Shown one piece after another: positions 15,729-25,357 of a stretch of DNA of 64,000 bases. Each line of letters starts with the position of its first letter. The first letter of the stretch is position 1. Source of the DNA: Anaerobacillus alkaliphilus (GTDB lineage: Bacteria > Bacillota > Bacilli > Bacillales > Anaerobacillaceae); the NCBI RefSeq assembly GCF_004116265.1, contig NZ_QOUX01000037.1:62001-126000 (forward strand), in the 5' to 3' direction. Below the pieces are notes generated by a model. The model was not told the origin of the DNA. It made no database searches and saw only the letters and a list, made by a program, of their open reading frames with translations. Both the position numbers and the translations under genes were made by a program.

Positions 15729-17913
15729 AATGATTGCTCTTTTTGCTGCGGTGCTGTTTACTTTTGGACTAAATGGATTAATTGTAGGAATGAACTTTGG
15801 CTCCATGTATTCAGACAGTAGCTATTTTCAATCCTGGGAGTTTGAAAATGAAGTGGTAGAATTCATTGATTTGCTTTATATGTTCGAGTTTAACCATTTA
15901 ACAAAAGAAGAGTTAGAGACGAAAATTGCAGTTACTCAAGAAGAAATCAACGAACATCGTTACCGATACGGTGATTTATCTGACCAAATCCTGAGTATTA
16001 GAGAGCAATACGAACCTCGAATTCAACAGGCGATCGGTAATAATGATACGGAAATTTTAGCACTACTAACAGATGAGCGTGATACAAAAATAGCAGACAT
16101 CACCAACAATTTTATAAGTGATGATCATGTACGCGCGAAGATACTGGCTGAAAAAGAACGAACATTGGATAACTATTTTCAAGAGTTAAATGAACAAAGG
16201 GCAAGATTTGGCCGATATACCGCCGCTTTTCAGTATTATTTTAAGGATACAGAAACAGGTTACTACTATACAAATGTTGCCGAAGCTGAACGAGGTTTAA
16301 CGAAAAATGAGGATGTGGTATTTTTTCGACAATATCCATCAGCCAATATTGGATATCTAATGCCAAGGCAACATTATATTTATACATTTGATAATGATCT
16401 TTTCGTAACAGATATTGAGTTAAAACCAAGAAGCTTTGAAGGGCAGTTAGCTATCTCAAAATCTGCACCTGAAGCAAGTTTTCTCTTAAACAATTACTAT
16501 GATTATAAAGAACGAAGAAAGACATTTATTATCTACGTCGTATGTTCTATTTTAGCACTAGTAGCTAGCGTGTTTCTGATTAGAAGAAAGAAAGTATTAC
16601 GAACAATACCATATGAAAAATTTGAAACACATTATCAAAAAATTCCGGTGGATTTAAGGTTTATTATGCTTTTCATCACTGCTTTTAGTAGCTTTGCAAC
16701 GGTCATGGATACTGGACGTTATTATATGTATGGCAACTCGTATTTGATTGTTAAAGGTATTATTAATAGCTTAGTTATTACTACCCCTCTAATTATCTTA
16801 ACTGTAATTCAAGTCATGTTATTGTTGCCGTATATGAAAAACTGGCCTTCCTTAAAAAGAGATTGGGAGAAGAGTGTTAGTAACCGTTCGTATCAACTGG
16901 TCATGGATGTTTTCCGTAGCTGGCGATTTGGGATACAGGTTCTGTTTTTACTAGTAACCTTCTTTTTGTTTGGGGCGGGGCTGTTTGTAGCCGCTATTAA
17001 TCGATTGGTTATTCCTTATTTAGCCCTCTCTGTAATTATTGCAATTCCTGTTATCTTGGTGCTAAAACGTATCGCTTATCTTAATCAAATTTTTACTAAT
17101 GCCAGTGAGCTAGCAAAAGGAAACTATGAGCAAGACTTACCTATTAAAGGTAGATCTGCATTGGCTCAGCATGCCAACCATATAAATATGTTAAAACACG
17201 GAGTGAAATTATCTCAACGAGAACAAGAAAAAAGTGAGCGACTTAAAACAGAACTGATTACCAACGTAAGTCATGATTTACGTACGCCATTAACATCGAT
17301 TATAACTTATACTGAATTATTAAAATCGCCAGATCTAGTAGCTGCAGACAGGGAGGCTTATGTAGAGATCATTGATCGAAAGTCTAAACGACTTAAGGTA
17401 TTAATTGATGACTTATTTGAAGCATCAAAGATGGCAAGTGGAAATATTGAGCTTTCAAAAGCTAGAGTAGATTTAGTACAACTATTACAACAAGCATTAG
17501 CCGAACATAACGAGACGGTTAACGAGTCAAACCTTCAATTTAGAGTCTCAATGCCAGAGAAATCCGTTTATGCTAATGTTGACGGACAAAAAGTATGGCG
17601 TGTGTTCGATAATTTAATTAGAAACATTTTGAATTACACATTAGAAAACACGAGAGTTTATATCTCACTTGAGTGTAAGGATGACCAAGTAGAGATTAAC
17701 TTTAAGAATATTAGTCAGTATGAACTTGGTGGAAATGTTGATGAGATGTTTGAACGGTTTAAAAGAGGCGATGCCTCGAGAAATACTGATGGATCAGGAC
17801 TTGGATTAGCTATTGCTAAATCAATAGTTGATCTACATGAAGGTAACTTAACGATTAAGGTAGATGGAGATTTATTTACCGTGACGGTATCATTAAGGAG
17901 AATTGACCTGTAA
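15706..17913 (+). CDS. large multi-pass sensor histidine kinase
   Basis: A 735-residue kinase. One membrane segment at about 8-28 is followed by a large predicted external region (about 30-270) with coiled-coil-like, Glu- and Arg-rich stretches, then four or more further membrane segments between about 272 and 455. Next comes a HAMP-like linker (ASELAKGNYEQDLPIKG), a HisKA domain with His523 in NVSHDLRTPLTS, and a HATPase_c domain with NLIRNILNY and GSGLGLAIAKS. The N-box has a Leu-Asn-Tyr ending rather than the usual Lys-Tyr. It starts at a TTG inside the regulator gene, preceded by AAGGTGG. The ligand is unknown; the external domain is not one I recognise. Confidence 0.88.
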   Translation: MDTKWKSRMIALFAAVLFTFGLNGLIVGMNFGSMYSDSSYFQSWEFENEVVEFIDLLYMFEFNHLTKEELETKIAVTQEEINEHRYRYGDLSDQILSIREQYEPRIQQAIGNNDTEILALLTDERDTKIADITNNFISDDHVRAKILAEKERTLDNYFQELNEQRARFGRYTAAFQYYFKDTETGYYYTNVAEAERGLTKNEDVVFFRQYPSANIGYLMPRQHYIYTFDNDLFVTDIELKPRSFEGQLAISKSAPEASFLLNNYYDYKERRKTFIIYVVCSILALVASVFLIRRKKVLRTIPYEKFETHYQKIPVDLRFIMLFITAFSSFATVMDTGRYYMYGNSYLIVKGIINSLVITTPLIILTVIQVMLLLPYMKNWPSLKRDWEKSVSNRSYQLVMDVFRSWRFGIQVLFLLVTFFLFGAGLFVAAINRLVIPYLALSVIIAIPVILVLKRIAYLNQIFTNASELAKGNYEQDLPIKGRSALAQHANHINMLKHGVKLSQREQEKSERLKTELITNVSHDLRTPLTSIITYTELLKSPDLVAADREAYVEIIDRKSKRLKVLIDDLFEASKMASGNIELSKARVDLVQLLQQALAEHNETVNESNLQFRVSMPEKSVYANVDGQKVWRVFDNLIRNILNYTLENTRVYISLECKDDQVEINFKNISQYELGGNVDEMFERFKRGDASRNTDGSGLGLAIAKSIVDLHEGNLTIKVDGDLFTVTVSLRRIDL

Positions 17914-17926
17914 GCAGAACAATAAC

Positions 17927-17963
17927 AAAGAAAAGCTATGGATATCTCCGCTAGCTTTTCTTT
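17927..17963. terminator. bidirectional terminator
   Basis: AAAGAAAAGCTA and TAGCTTTTCTTT pair perfectly between the convergent kinase and dehydrogenase genes. Confidence 0.8.
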
Positions 17964-17975
17964 GGGTTTTATCGA

Positions 17976-19436
17976 TTAAAACCATCGACTTGTCATCATT
18001 TTCTTACGTGTGAAAAATTCAACTCCGTCCTTACCGTTTGCGTGGAGGTCACCATAAAACGATTTTTTCCATCCAGAGAATGGGAAGAAGGCCATTGGTG
18101 CTGGGATATTCACGTTAACACCGAGCATACCTGCTTCGATGGTTTCTCGAAACTCTCGGACAGCTTTCCCGCTGGATGTATAGAGCACCGCTCCATTCGC
18201 AAACTCTGATTCATTGGCAATTGTAATGGCTTCTTCTAAATCTTTCACTCGAACGATACTTAGAACAGGAGCGAAGATTTCGTCTTTCCAAATTTGCATA
18301 TCCTTCGTTACATAGTCAAAAATCGTTGCACCAAGGAAATAACCATTCTCCGTTTCTTTTACATCCATTCGGCCATCACGGAGGAGTTTTGCTTGTTCTT
18401 TTTCTCCTAATTCAATGTAATTCTTTACGCGATCTAGGTGAGATTGGCGTATAACTGGTCCAAGAAATACATCAGGATCAATACCGTTTCCGATTTTTAT
18501 ATCATTTGCTGCTTGAACAAGTTTTGCCACAAACTCATCAGCGATTTCATCAACGACCGTCACAACTGCGCAAGCCATACAACGTTCTCCGGCACTACCA
18601 AAGGCTGCCCCGATAATTCCTTGAATTGCTTTTTCCATATGGCAATCTTCTAATACGATTGAGTGGTTTTTCGCGCCGGCTAATGCCTGCACTCGTTTAC
18701 CATTTGCTGCTGCCGTCTTATAAATATATTCGGCAACCGGCTGTGAGCCAACAAACGATATTGCCTTTATATCTTTGTGTTCTAAAAGGCCATTAACAAC
18801 ATCATGGGCTCCATGAACGATATTTAAGACACCATTAGGTAGGCCTGCTTCGGTGAAAAGCTCAACCAAACGTTCGGCAAGCAGTGGTGTACGTTCTGAT
18901 GGTTTTAAAACAAAGGTGTTACCACAGCTTATTGCTAACGGAAACATCCAACATGGCACCATCATCGGGAAATTGAATGGGGTAATTCCACCAACTACCC
19001 CAATCGGGTATCGATACATTGCGGATTCAATGTCTGTAGCGATATCAGGTAGAACTGACCCCATCATTAACGTTGGGGCACCTGCTGCAAACTCAACACA
19101 TTCGAGACCACGCTGTACTTCCCCACGGGCTTCTTCTAAATTTTTACCGTTTTCTTGCGTAATTAATGAGGCTAATTCTTCCGCGTGTTTAATGATCAGT
19201 TGTTGGTAATTGAATAAAATCCGTGCGCGTTTTGGAACCGGCGTTTTCCCCCATGTAATAAAAGCTTGGTTGGCCGCCTGAACGGCTAGGTCGACATCTT
19301 CTTTTGTAGAAAGTGGGACTTCAGCTAGCACTTCACCTGTTGCAGGATTATAGACATTCTCTTTCGTAGTAGAACTTGATGGAACCCACTCACCGTTAAT
19401 ATAATTTTTTAGTAGTTTCCCTATTTTAGTCGTCAT
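17976..19436 (-). CDS. mmsA: CoA-acylating methylmalonate/malonate-semialdehyde dehydrogenase
   Basis: A 486-residue aldehyde dehydrogenase of the MmsA/IolA type. Catalytic Cys286 lies in GSAGERCMA and Asn154 in TPFNFP. The stretch [10 protein letters not shown] replaces the ELGGK region of hydrolytic ALDHs, so the general-base Glu is absent, which marks the CoA-dependent MMSDH branch. It would convert malonate or methylmalonate semialdehyde to acetyl- or propionyl-CoA with NAD+ and CoA, releasing CO2. Its ATG overlaps the stop of the alcohol dehydrogenase gene (ATGA), so they are coupled. A sigma-54 promoter lies upstream of the pair. No myo-inositol or valine genes are near, so the substrate is probably supplied by the partner dehydrogenase. 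Confidence 0.88.
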   Translation of the reverse strand: MTTKIGKLLKNYINGEWVPSSSTTKENVYNPATGEVLAEVPLSTKEDVDLAVQAANQAFITWGKTPVPKRARILFNYQQLIIKHAEELASLITQENGKNLEEARGEVQRGLECVEFAAGAPTLMMGSVLPDIATDIESAMYRYPIGVVGGITPFNFPMMVPCWMFPLAISCGNTFVLKPSERTPLLAERLVELFTEAGLPNGVLNIVHGAHDVVNGLLEHKDIKAISFVGSQPVAEYIYKTAAANGKRVQALAGAKNHSIVLEDCHMEKAIQGIIGAAFGSAGERCMACAVVTVVDEIADEFVAKLVQAANDIKIGNGIDPDVFLGPVIRQSHLDRVKNYIELGEKEQAKLLRDGRMDVKETENGYFLGATIFDYVTKDMQIWKDEIFAPVLSIVRVKDLEEAITIANESEFANGAVLYTSSGKAVREFRETIEAGMLGVNVNIPAPMAFFPFSGWKKSFYGDLHANGKDGVEFFTRKKMMTSRWF

Positions 19437-20635
19437 ACTGTTTCCCCTTTTCTATTAGAAGTTTCATTGCTATAGTTATAACAAATTTTATAGAGTTCAA
19501 TGATTTCCTCTTTCGTTGGCACCTTCGGATTATTATCAGGACTACCACTCGCCAAAGCATCACTGGCCATTTTATCAATAACTTGGTTGAAAATTTCTTC
19601 GTCGATTCCCCATATATGTAGATTAGGAATTTCTAAATCTAAACATAACTTTTTTACTTCTTTAACTGCAAGTAAAGCAAGCTCGGTGTTTGATAAAGAT
19701 GGTTCACTCGAGAAAATCTCACCCAATTTTGCTAGTCGTTCTACACACTCTTCTTGGCTAAACTCTAAAACAGCCGGTAACAGCATCGCATTTGAGACTC
19801 CGTGTGGAACATGGAATAAGGCTCCGATTGGACGAGACATTCCATGGACTAGGCAAACTGAAGCATTTGAAAAGGCAATCCCCGCTTGCATTGCTCCTAA
19901 TGCCATAGCTTCACGAGCATCTAAATCTTCACCATGATTGTAAGCATTTCTGATGTTTTTAACGATTAATTCCATCGCCGATAAGGCTAATACATCTGTC
20001 ATTGGATGAGCTTTTTTTGAAAGATATGCTTCAATTGCGTGACTAAGTGCATCAACACCTGTAGCAGCGGTCACTGCCTTAGGGGAAGAGACGGTAAGAA
20101 TTGGATCAACAATGGCCACAGTTGGAATAAAGGCAGGTTGCTTAATCATCATTTTCACATCATTTTTCGTATTCGTGATGACAGTAACATCTGATACTTC
20201 CGATCCAGTACCTGCGGTGGTTGGAATTGAAATATGTGGAACAGGTTTGCTCGAAGCTAATTTGTTTCCACCCATATAATCACCTATATATCCGCCATTT
20301 GTTACGATAACCGCCACAGCTTTTGCTACATCAATACAGCTACCCCCACCTAGGGAGATGATTAGGTCACAGCCAGTCTGTAGGTACATTTGTAGCGACT
20401 CATCCACGTAAAAATCTGTTGGCTCACTGTTGATGTCTAAATAAACGGCATAGTTAATATCATTCTCTTCTAAGTACTGCTTACATTGTCTTACGTAGCC
20501 TAGGTCATTCATGATGCGATCACTAATAATCAAAGCTTTCTTTCCAAGAGCAGCCGCTTCCTTTCCAACTACTTCAAAAGACCCTCTTCCATATAAAATG
20601 ATTTCAGGCATCCGTAACGTCGCGAATGTTTTCAA
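19433..20635 (-). CDS. iron-containing alcohol dehydrogenase
   Basis: A 400-residue group III (Fe-ADH) enzyme. NAD-binding GGGS is at residues 96-99 and TAGTGSEVS at 141-148; the metal ligands Asp195, His199, His264 and His278 are all present ([12 protein letters not shown] and [17 protein letters not shown]). It would oxidise a primary alcohol or hydroxy acid. Since the next gene encodes an MMSDH-like enzyme, a 3-hydroxy acid such as 3-hydroxypropionate, giving malonate semialdehyde, is a reasonable guess; 1,3-propanediol or 4-hydroxybutyrate are alternatives. First gene of a two-gene operon behind the -24/-12 promoter at 20671-20687. Confidence 0.88.
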   Translation of the reverse strand: MKTFATLRMPEIILYGRGSFEVVGKEAAALGKKALIISDRIMNDLGYVRQCKQYLEENDINYAVYLDINSEPTDFYVDESLQMYLQTGCDLIISLGGGSCIDVAKAVAVIVTNGGYIGDYMGGNKLASSKPVPHISIPTTAGTGSEVSDVTVITNTKNDVKMMIKQPAFIPTVAIVDPILTVSSPKAVTAATGVDALSHAIEAYLSKKAHPMTDVLALSAMELIVKNIRNAYNHGEDLDAREAMALGAMQAGIAFSNASVCLVHGMSRPIGALFHVPHGVSNAMLLPAVLEFSQEECVERLAKLGEIFSSEPSLSNTELALLAVKEVKKLCLDLEIPNLHIWGIDEEIFNQVIDKMASDALASGSPDNNPKVPTKEEIIELYKICYNYSNETSNRKGETV

Positions 20636-20670
20636 AACAATTCCCCCCTAACTAGTTTCAAAAATAAGTA

Positions 20671-20687
20671 TTGCAATGTTTGTGCCA
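20671..20687 (-). promoter_or_regulatory. sigma-54 (-24/-12) promoter of the ADH-mmsA operon
   Basis: On the minus strand the sequence reads TGGCAC, five bases, TTGCAA, an essentially perfect match to the sigma-54 consensus TGGCACN5TTGCW. It lies about 35 bases upstream of the alcohol dehydrogenase start. A gene for a sigma-54 activator lies just upstream on the same strand. Confidence 0.85.
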
Positions 20688-20728
20688 AAATTTTTGATTG
20701 GGACTAAAACATGACTCTTATGTCTAAT

Positions 20729-20762
20729 AAAAACAGACACCTCTTAAATAAGTGTCTGTTTT
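20729..20762 (-). terminator. terminator of the BASS-transporter/activator operon
   Basis: AAAAACAGACAC and GTGTCTGTTTT pair around an 11-base loop; read on the minus strand the stem runs into TTTTTATT. It separates the activator gene from the sigma-54 operon downstream. Confidence 0.75.
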
Positions 20763-20764
20763 GG

Positions 20765-20822
20765 CCGACACTATTACAAGATGCGTCGGAAAGTGTAGGT
20801 TATCTGTCGGATTTACCCGACA
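20765..20822. promoter_or_regulatory. candidate enhancer (UAS) sites for the sigma-54 activator
   Basis: The site at 20805-20822 is TGTCGG, six bases, CCGACA: a perfect 18-bp-span inverted repeat. A second pair of the same half-sites, CCGACA at 20765-20770 and CGTCGG at 20784-20789, lies next to it. They are about 80-130 bases upstream of the -24 element, the usual place for sites bound by the Fis-type domain of sigma-54 activators. The same architecture is found upstream of bdhA at 25191-25208. Confidence 0.65.
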
Positions 20823-20836
20823 CAGTTGGTTAGTCA

Positions 20837-22225
20837 TCACATGGTGATATCGTGTAGCTTTAATTTATCGTATAAGGTTGAACGGTGGATCCCCAACTTT
20901 CTAGCGGCTTTTGCTTTGTTCCCGTTAGTTTCAATTAGCACGTTGATAATTAAATCTCGTTCTTCGAGTTTCATTTCCTTTTTTCGTTCAGAGAAAATGG
21001 TCAAAGGCGCTTTCGCTAAATCCGATGCTTCAATGCTTAATGATTGGGAAATAGTTGATTGGTTAAAAAGTAGTGACACATCAGAGGCAGAAATATCCTC
21101 TTTGTCTACTAAACTAATCATTCTCTCAACGATATTCACGAGTTCACGGATATTGCCTGGCCATTCATAGGATAGTAACTCTACAAGAGCGGTATTAGTA
21201 AGTCGTTTTATAGAAATGTTGTATTTCTGGCAAACTTCCTCCATATAGTGAGCGAGCAAAAGAGGAATATCTTCCTTTCTCTCTCGAAGCGGCGGAATAT
21301 GTAATCGAATTATATTTAAGCGGTAATAAAGATCTTCACGAAACGTACCTGCCATTACCATCTGCTCCAGTGATTTATTTGTTGCAGCTACAATTCGTGT
21401 ATTTGTTCGATAAGGCTTGACACCACCGACACGAGTTCCCTCTTTTTCCTGAAGAACCCTCAGAATTTTTGATTGCATCGCTAAGGGCATATCCCCAATT
21501 TCGTCTAAGAATAACGTTCCTTCATTGGCAAGCTCAAACTTTCCGGGCTTGCCACCTTTCCGCGCACCTGTAAAGGCTCCGTCGGCGTATCCGAATAACT
21601 CGGACTCTAGTAAATGATCTGGGATTGCAGCGCAATTTACACTTACAAAAGGTCCGGTGGAAAAGGGACTTAAGAGATGAATGCTTTGAGCAAAAAGTTC
21701 CTTTCCGGTGCCGCTTTCTCCAGTAATCAGAACAGTTGCCAGTGTTTTTGCTGCTTTTCTAGCTAGTTGCTTTGTATCAGCAATTTTTTCACTTTTGCCA
21801 ATGATTTGTTCTAAAGTAATCAGTGGTTTTGTTTCAGTATTTGCAAGTCTCGTTTTCGCTTTTTGTTGATGCTTTTCTAGTATTTTATAAAGCTCAGAAA
21901 CGCCTTCAAAGATCAGCATGCCGATTACAGCAACAACTTGATCATTTTTTCGGATTGGAATTCGGTGCACAACCATTTCTTGTCCATTGATGATTTGAAG
22001 AGAGCCTCGCTCTGGAATTCCTGACTTTAGAACATGATGTAATCTTGTGTTTTCAATAATCTTCGTGACATGCTGACCCAGTGCATCTTCAATTTTAATC
22101 CCAGTAAATCGACAATAAGCTTCGTTAAAATGAATGATTTTTCCTTCATGATTAATGACAACAATGCCTTCATAGGCACTGTCTAACACCGTACTTAAGA
22201 TATCAAGGGAGTAGTTGTTGTTCAT
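20837..22225 (-). CDS. sigma-54-dependent transcriptional activator (PAS-AAA-Fis)
   Basis: A 462-residue activator. A PAS domain covers about residues 8-115, the AAA+ domain about 137-370 with Walker A GESGTGKE (169-176), the sigma-54 contact loop GAFTGA (216-221) and Walker B LFLDEIGD (238-245). The C-terminal Fis-type helix-turn-helix is at about 425-458 (KAARKLGIHRSTLYDKL). The PAS domain presumably senses a small molecule. It lies 12 bases downstream of the BASS transporter gene and is followed by a terminator, enhancer-like palindromes and the sigma-54 promoter of the ADH-mmsA operon, its most likely target. Confidence 0.93.
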   Translation of the reverse strand: MNNNYSLDILSTVLDSAYEGIVVINHEGKIIHFNEAYCRFTGIKIEDALGQHVTKIIENTRLHHVLKSGIPERGSLQIINGQEMVVHRIPIRKNDQVVAVIGMLIFEGVSELYKILEKHQQKAKTRLANTETKPLITLEQIIGKSEKIADTKQLARKAAKTLATVLITGESGTGKELFAQSIHLLSPFSTGPFVSVNCAAIPDHLLESELFGYADGAFTGARKGGKPGKFELANEGTLFLDEIGDMPLAMQSKILRVLQEKEGTRVGGVKPYRTNTRIVAATNKSLEQMVMAGTFREDLYYRLNIIRLHIPPLRERKEDIPLLLAHYMEEVCQKYNISIKRLTNTALVELLSYEWPGNIRELVNIVERMISLVDKEDISASDVSLLFNQSTISQSLSIEASDLAKAPLTIFSERKKEMKLEERDLIINVLIETNGNKAKAARKLGIHRSTLYDKLKLHDITM

Positions 22226-22237
22226 TTTCTAAACCTC

Positions 22238-23206
22238 CTAAGCCACATTAAAATCAGTCGATTTTTGTTTTATATCATGTTTCATGAATATTATCGCCAT
22301 GATGGATCCTAAAGTTAGATTTATTACGACTGCGATAACAGCTGGTATTGCTGCGAGGGGGCTAATGTAGTTCATCGCAAGAAGTGCGGCTAAGGCTGTA
22401 TTGCAAATCCCTGTTTGAAACAACATTGCCCGAGCTTCTCCTTCTTGGAAACGGAACAATTTAGCAACATAATATCCTGCAGCCATCGAACCTATCACTT
22501 GTAATAAAACGACGAATACTAATAGCGGCATTAATGACATATGTAACGAAATTGCCTGTTGAGCAGATGAGACAGTGGCTAGGACGATAATAAATAAAGC
22601 GACCGCTGAAGTAGGAGCAACTAGAGGTTTCACTAAGTAAACCGATTTTCCCCACTTCCATTGAATGAGTAAGCCAGCTAGTATTGGTAGAAACACAATA
22701 TAAACCATTTTAAAAAATAACGGCCAAAAGGCGATATAGATGAGTTGACCGGCAAAGGCCTTGATAACTAATGGAGTTAGAAAAGGTCCTATAACAGTGT
22801 CAATTGCAGACATCGTAATACTTAAAGCTGTTGTTCCGTTGGCCATAAATGTATAAAGATTAGCTGACGTCCCACCCGGTACGGCACCAGCTAAAATAAT
22901 TCCCGTAGCTAGTTCTGGTGAATTGCGGAAAAATACTAGAGCTAACACAACAGCGATACTAACTGTCAGTAGCCATTTCAATAGTATTCCGAGAAAGGCA
23001 AGCTTTGGTTTTTTTAGAAATGCGATGAATTGAGTTGTAGGTAGGGAAAGTCCCATTAAAAAAATAATTAATGCCAATGCTGGCCCAGGCCACCTTTCTA
23101 AACTAAGAAAGGTGGAAGGAAACAAGTAAGCCACTATTCCACAAGAAACAATCCAGAAAGGCATAAATTTCGTTATCAAGTAGTTCAACATTTTTAAAAT
23201 TGTCAA
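22238..23206 (-). CDS. BASS-family (bile acid:sodium symporter type) organic anion transporter
   Basis: About 322 residues and nine to ten hydrophobic segments. The conserved AGAVPGGTSANLYTFMANGTT segment is typical of bile acid:sodium symporter-fold proteins, which move organic anions with sodium. The substrate is not deducible but the genetic link to a hydroxy-acid-type oxidation pair suggests a small hydroxy acid. I place the start at a TTG at 23206, 7 bases after ATGGGGGA; in-frame alternatives are the ATG at 23221 and a TTG at 23248 with poorer ribosome binding sites. It is cotranscribed with the downstream activator gene. Confidence 0.75.
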   Translation of the reverse strand: MTILKMLNYLITKFMPFWIVSCGIVAYLFPSTFLSLERWPGPALALIIFLMGLSLPTTQFIAFLKKPKLAFLGILLKWLLTVSIAVVLALVFFRNSPELATGIILAGAVPGGTSANLYTFMANGTTALSITMSAIDTVIGPFLTPLVIKAFAGQLIYIAFWPLFFKMVYIVFLPILAGLLIQWKWGKSVYLVKPLVAPTSAVALFIIVLATVSSAQQAISLHMSLMPLLVFVVLLQVIGSMAAGYYVAKLFRFQEGEARAMLFQTGICNTALAALLAMNYISPLAAIPAVIAVVINLTLGSIMAIIFMKHDIKQKSTDFNVA

Positions 23207-23359
23207 CGGCAATTCCCCCATATAAGAGATAACCTCATTGTAAAACAATTTCTGAAAATTACAAATAAATTACACTAGGCCTATTTACTGGTGAGTTTTC
23301 TAAAAAAATAGAATAATATAATAATAGAGTTTACTTACTCTGGAAAGGTTGTTGATAAC

Positions 23360-25084
23360 TTGAGTACTGTTACAGATGAAATTATCCAAAATTATAAAAA
23401 GATTTTAGAGCATGTTCACAATGGCATAGTGATTATAAACAATCAAGGCTCGATCGTATATTGCAACAAATCGTGTCTGACCTCATTAAACCTCTTGGAG
23501 GAAGAAACGATAGGAAAGCACATCAATGACATTGTTGACGAACCGTTAGAGATGGTATTCCTGCACGGGATTTCTTGCCCTAATATTATTCGAAAGGTGG
23601 GGGCGCGTACCTTACTAGTCAATCAAGCGCCAATCAATCATGAAGGTCGTATTATTGGTGCCATTCATATCTTCCAAGATATATCTGAACTGAATAGCAC
23701 AATCCAAGGACACGCTGAAAAGGGATCGCAACCAATCAAGGAAGTACTTGAACTGCTCTACGACGGGATAGTTATCGTTGATAAAGAAGGGATAATTACG
23801 ATGATGAACCAGCCCTATTGCTCTTTGTTGGGGCTTACAATGGATGAGGTGATTGGCAAGCATGTCACAGAAGTCTTACCTAATACACAAATGCATATTG
23901 TCGTAAAAACGGGGCAGTCACATTATGGGGAATTTATGACACTGAATGGCAGAAATATTATTGTCATGCGTCATCCAATTCGAAAAAACGGAGAAATCGT
24001 CGGAGCGATTGGGAAAGTCATGTTTACCAATGTTGAAGATTTAAAGACATTAACCGAGCGATTAAACATCGTTGAAAAAAAATATAACTATTACAAAAAA
24101 GAGTTAAAGCGTATTAGAGGAGCAAAATATTCATTTGATCAGATTGTTGGTAATAACGAGAAGATGGTTGAGGCAAAACGGTTAGCGAAAAAAGTTGCTA
24201 ATAGCCGCTCGACAGTGCTGATCAGAGGAGAGAGTGGAACGGGGAAAGAACTTTTCGTTCACGCCATTCATGAAGCAAGTAATCGTTCCGAAGGACCACT
24301 CGTTCGGATTAATTGCGGAGCCATCCCAGCAAATATCCTTGAGTCGGAGTTGTTTGGCTATGAGGAAGGTGCTTTTACTGGTGCAAAAAAGGGTGGTAGG
24401 CTTGGGAAAATTGAACAGGCTCAAGGTGGAACATTATTCCTAGATGAAATTGGAGATATGCCACTACATATGCAGGTGAAGCTTCTTCGCGTTTTACAGG
24501 AGAAAGAAGTGGAACGCCTAGGCGGAAATGAAATAAGCCAAGTTGATATCAGGGTAGTAGCCGCTACGAACCGCCCATTAGATGAAATGGTGAAAAAAGG
24601 GGAATTCCGTGAGGACTTGTTCTACCGGTTGAATGTCTTTCACATTCATATTCCCCCGTTACGAGAGCGTGGTCAGGATATTATGAATACGGCTCATTTC
24701 TTATTAGGCAAACTTTGTGATGAACTTGGAATGACAGTTAAGGGCTTTGATCCCCAGGTGGAAGACTTGTTTACTAGTTATCAGTGGCCTGGAAATGTTC
24801 GCGAAATGGAAAATGTCATCGAGCGTGCTATTCATCTCACAGAGGCAGGTACATATATATCAATGCAACATCTTGCGCCTCATTTACAACATTTAACGGA
24901 AGAGTTACAGGTCTCCCGCGGCTTCTCACTAGAAAAAGAAATTGAACAAGCTGAAATAACCGCTATTAAACGAGCCATTAAAGCATCTGAGGGGCACCGA
25001 GTTAAAGCGGCAGAACTGTTAGGGATTCATCGCGCAAGCCTATATCGCAAGCTTGAAAAATATAAGTTAATGGAATACGAATAA
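23360..25084 (+). CDS. sigma-54-dependent transcriptional activator (two PAS, AAA, Fis)
   Basis: A 574-residue activator. Two PAS domains are visible (about 10-112 and 125-228), then a short coiled linker, the AAA+ domain (about 258-490) with GESGTGKE at 290-297 and GAFTGA at 337-342, and a Fis-type helix-turn-helix near 535-570 (KAAELLGIHRASLYRKL). It is a close relative of the activator at 20837-22225, with an added PAS domain, and the two are encoded divergently around the transporter gene. Downstream are enhancer-like palindromes and a sigma-54 promoter driving bdhA, so control of the 3-hydroxybutyrate operon is expected. TTG start after GGAAAGG. Confidence 0.93.
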   Translation: MSTVTDEIIQNYKKILEHVHNGIVIINNQGSIVYCNKSCLTSLNLLEEETIGKHINDIVDEPLEMVFLHGISCPNIIRKVGARTLLVNQAPINHEGRIIGAIHIFQDISELNSTIQGHAEKGSQPIKEVLELLYDGIVIVDKEGIITMMNQPYCSLLGLTMDEVIGKHVTEVLPNTQMHIVVKTGQSHYGEFMTLNGRNIIVMRHPIRKNGEIVGAIGKVMFTNVEDLKTLTERLNIVEKKYNYYKKELKRIRGAKYSFDQIVGNNEKMVEAKRLAKKVANSRSTVLIRGESGTGKELFVHAIHEASNRSEGPLVRINCGAIPANILESELFGYEEGAFTGAKKGGRLGKIEQAQGGTLFLDEIGDMPLHMQVKLLRVLQEKEVERLGGNEISQVDIRVVAATNRPLDEMVKKGEFREDLFYRLNVFHIHIPPLRERGQDIMNTAHFLLGKLCDELGMTVKGFDPQVEDLFTSYQWPGNVREMENVIERAIHLTEAGTYISMQHLAPHLQHLTEELQVSRGFSLEKEIEQAEITAIKRAIKASEGHRVKAAELLGIHRASLYRKLEKYKLMEYE

Positions 25085-25090
25085 ATACAA

Positions 25091-25208
25091 TGTCGCAAAA
25101 ATGATACATGTTTCGTTTTTGCGACAATATGAAAGCGATTACTTTAACTAACGGATTTTTGACTAATTTGTGAACAAAACAATGTTTGTATGTCGCATAT
25201 ATGCGACA
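25091..25208. promoter_or_regulatory. candidate enhancer (UAS) sites upstream of bdhA
   Basis: The perfect 18-bp palindrome TGTCGCATATATGCGACA is at 25191-25208, about 150 bases before the -24 element. A second pair of the same half-sites, TGTCGCAAAAA at 25091-25101 and TTTTTGCGACA at 25116-25126, forms an 11-bp stem just after the activator stop codon and might double as a terminator, though it lacks a trailing T-run. The site geometry (6-base half, 6-base spacer, 6-base half) equals that upstream of the ADH-mmsA operon. Confidence 0.65.
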
Positions 25209-25357
25209 ACGAAAAAATAAAAGCACTCTATTAAACTAGTAATTCCCACAATGCTATTTTTTTATACAAAAAAATAGTGCCTTTCACCCCTACAGCAGAC
25301 TGTCTTTTTATTTAAATTTTCTAAATACTTATAATTTATTTGAAAATTTTAAAAAGT

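Noticed and set aside
25091-25126. Ordinary terminator after the second activator gene
   Set aside because: The stem lacks a trailing T-run and its ends are the same TGTCGC half-sites as in the nearby 18-bp palindrome, so a regulatory role is at least as likely.
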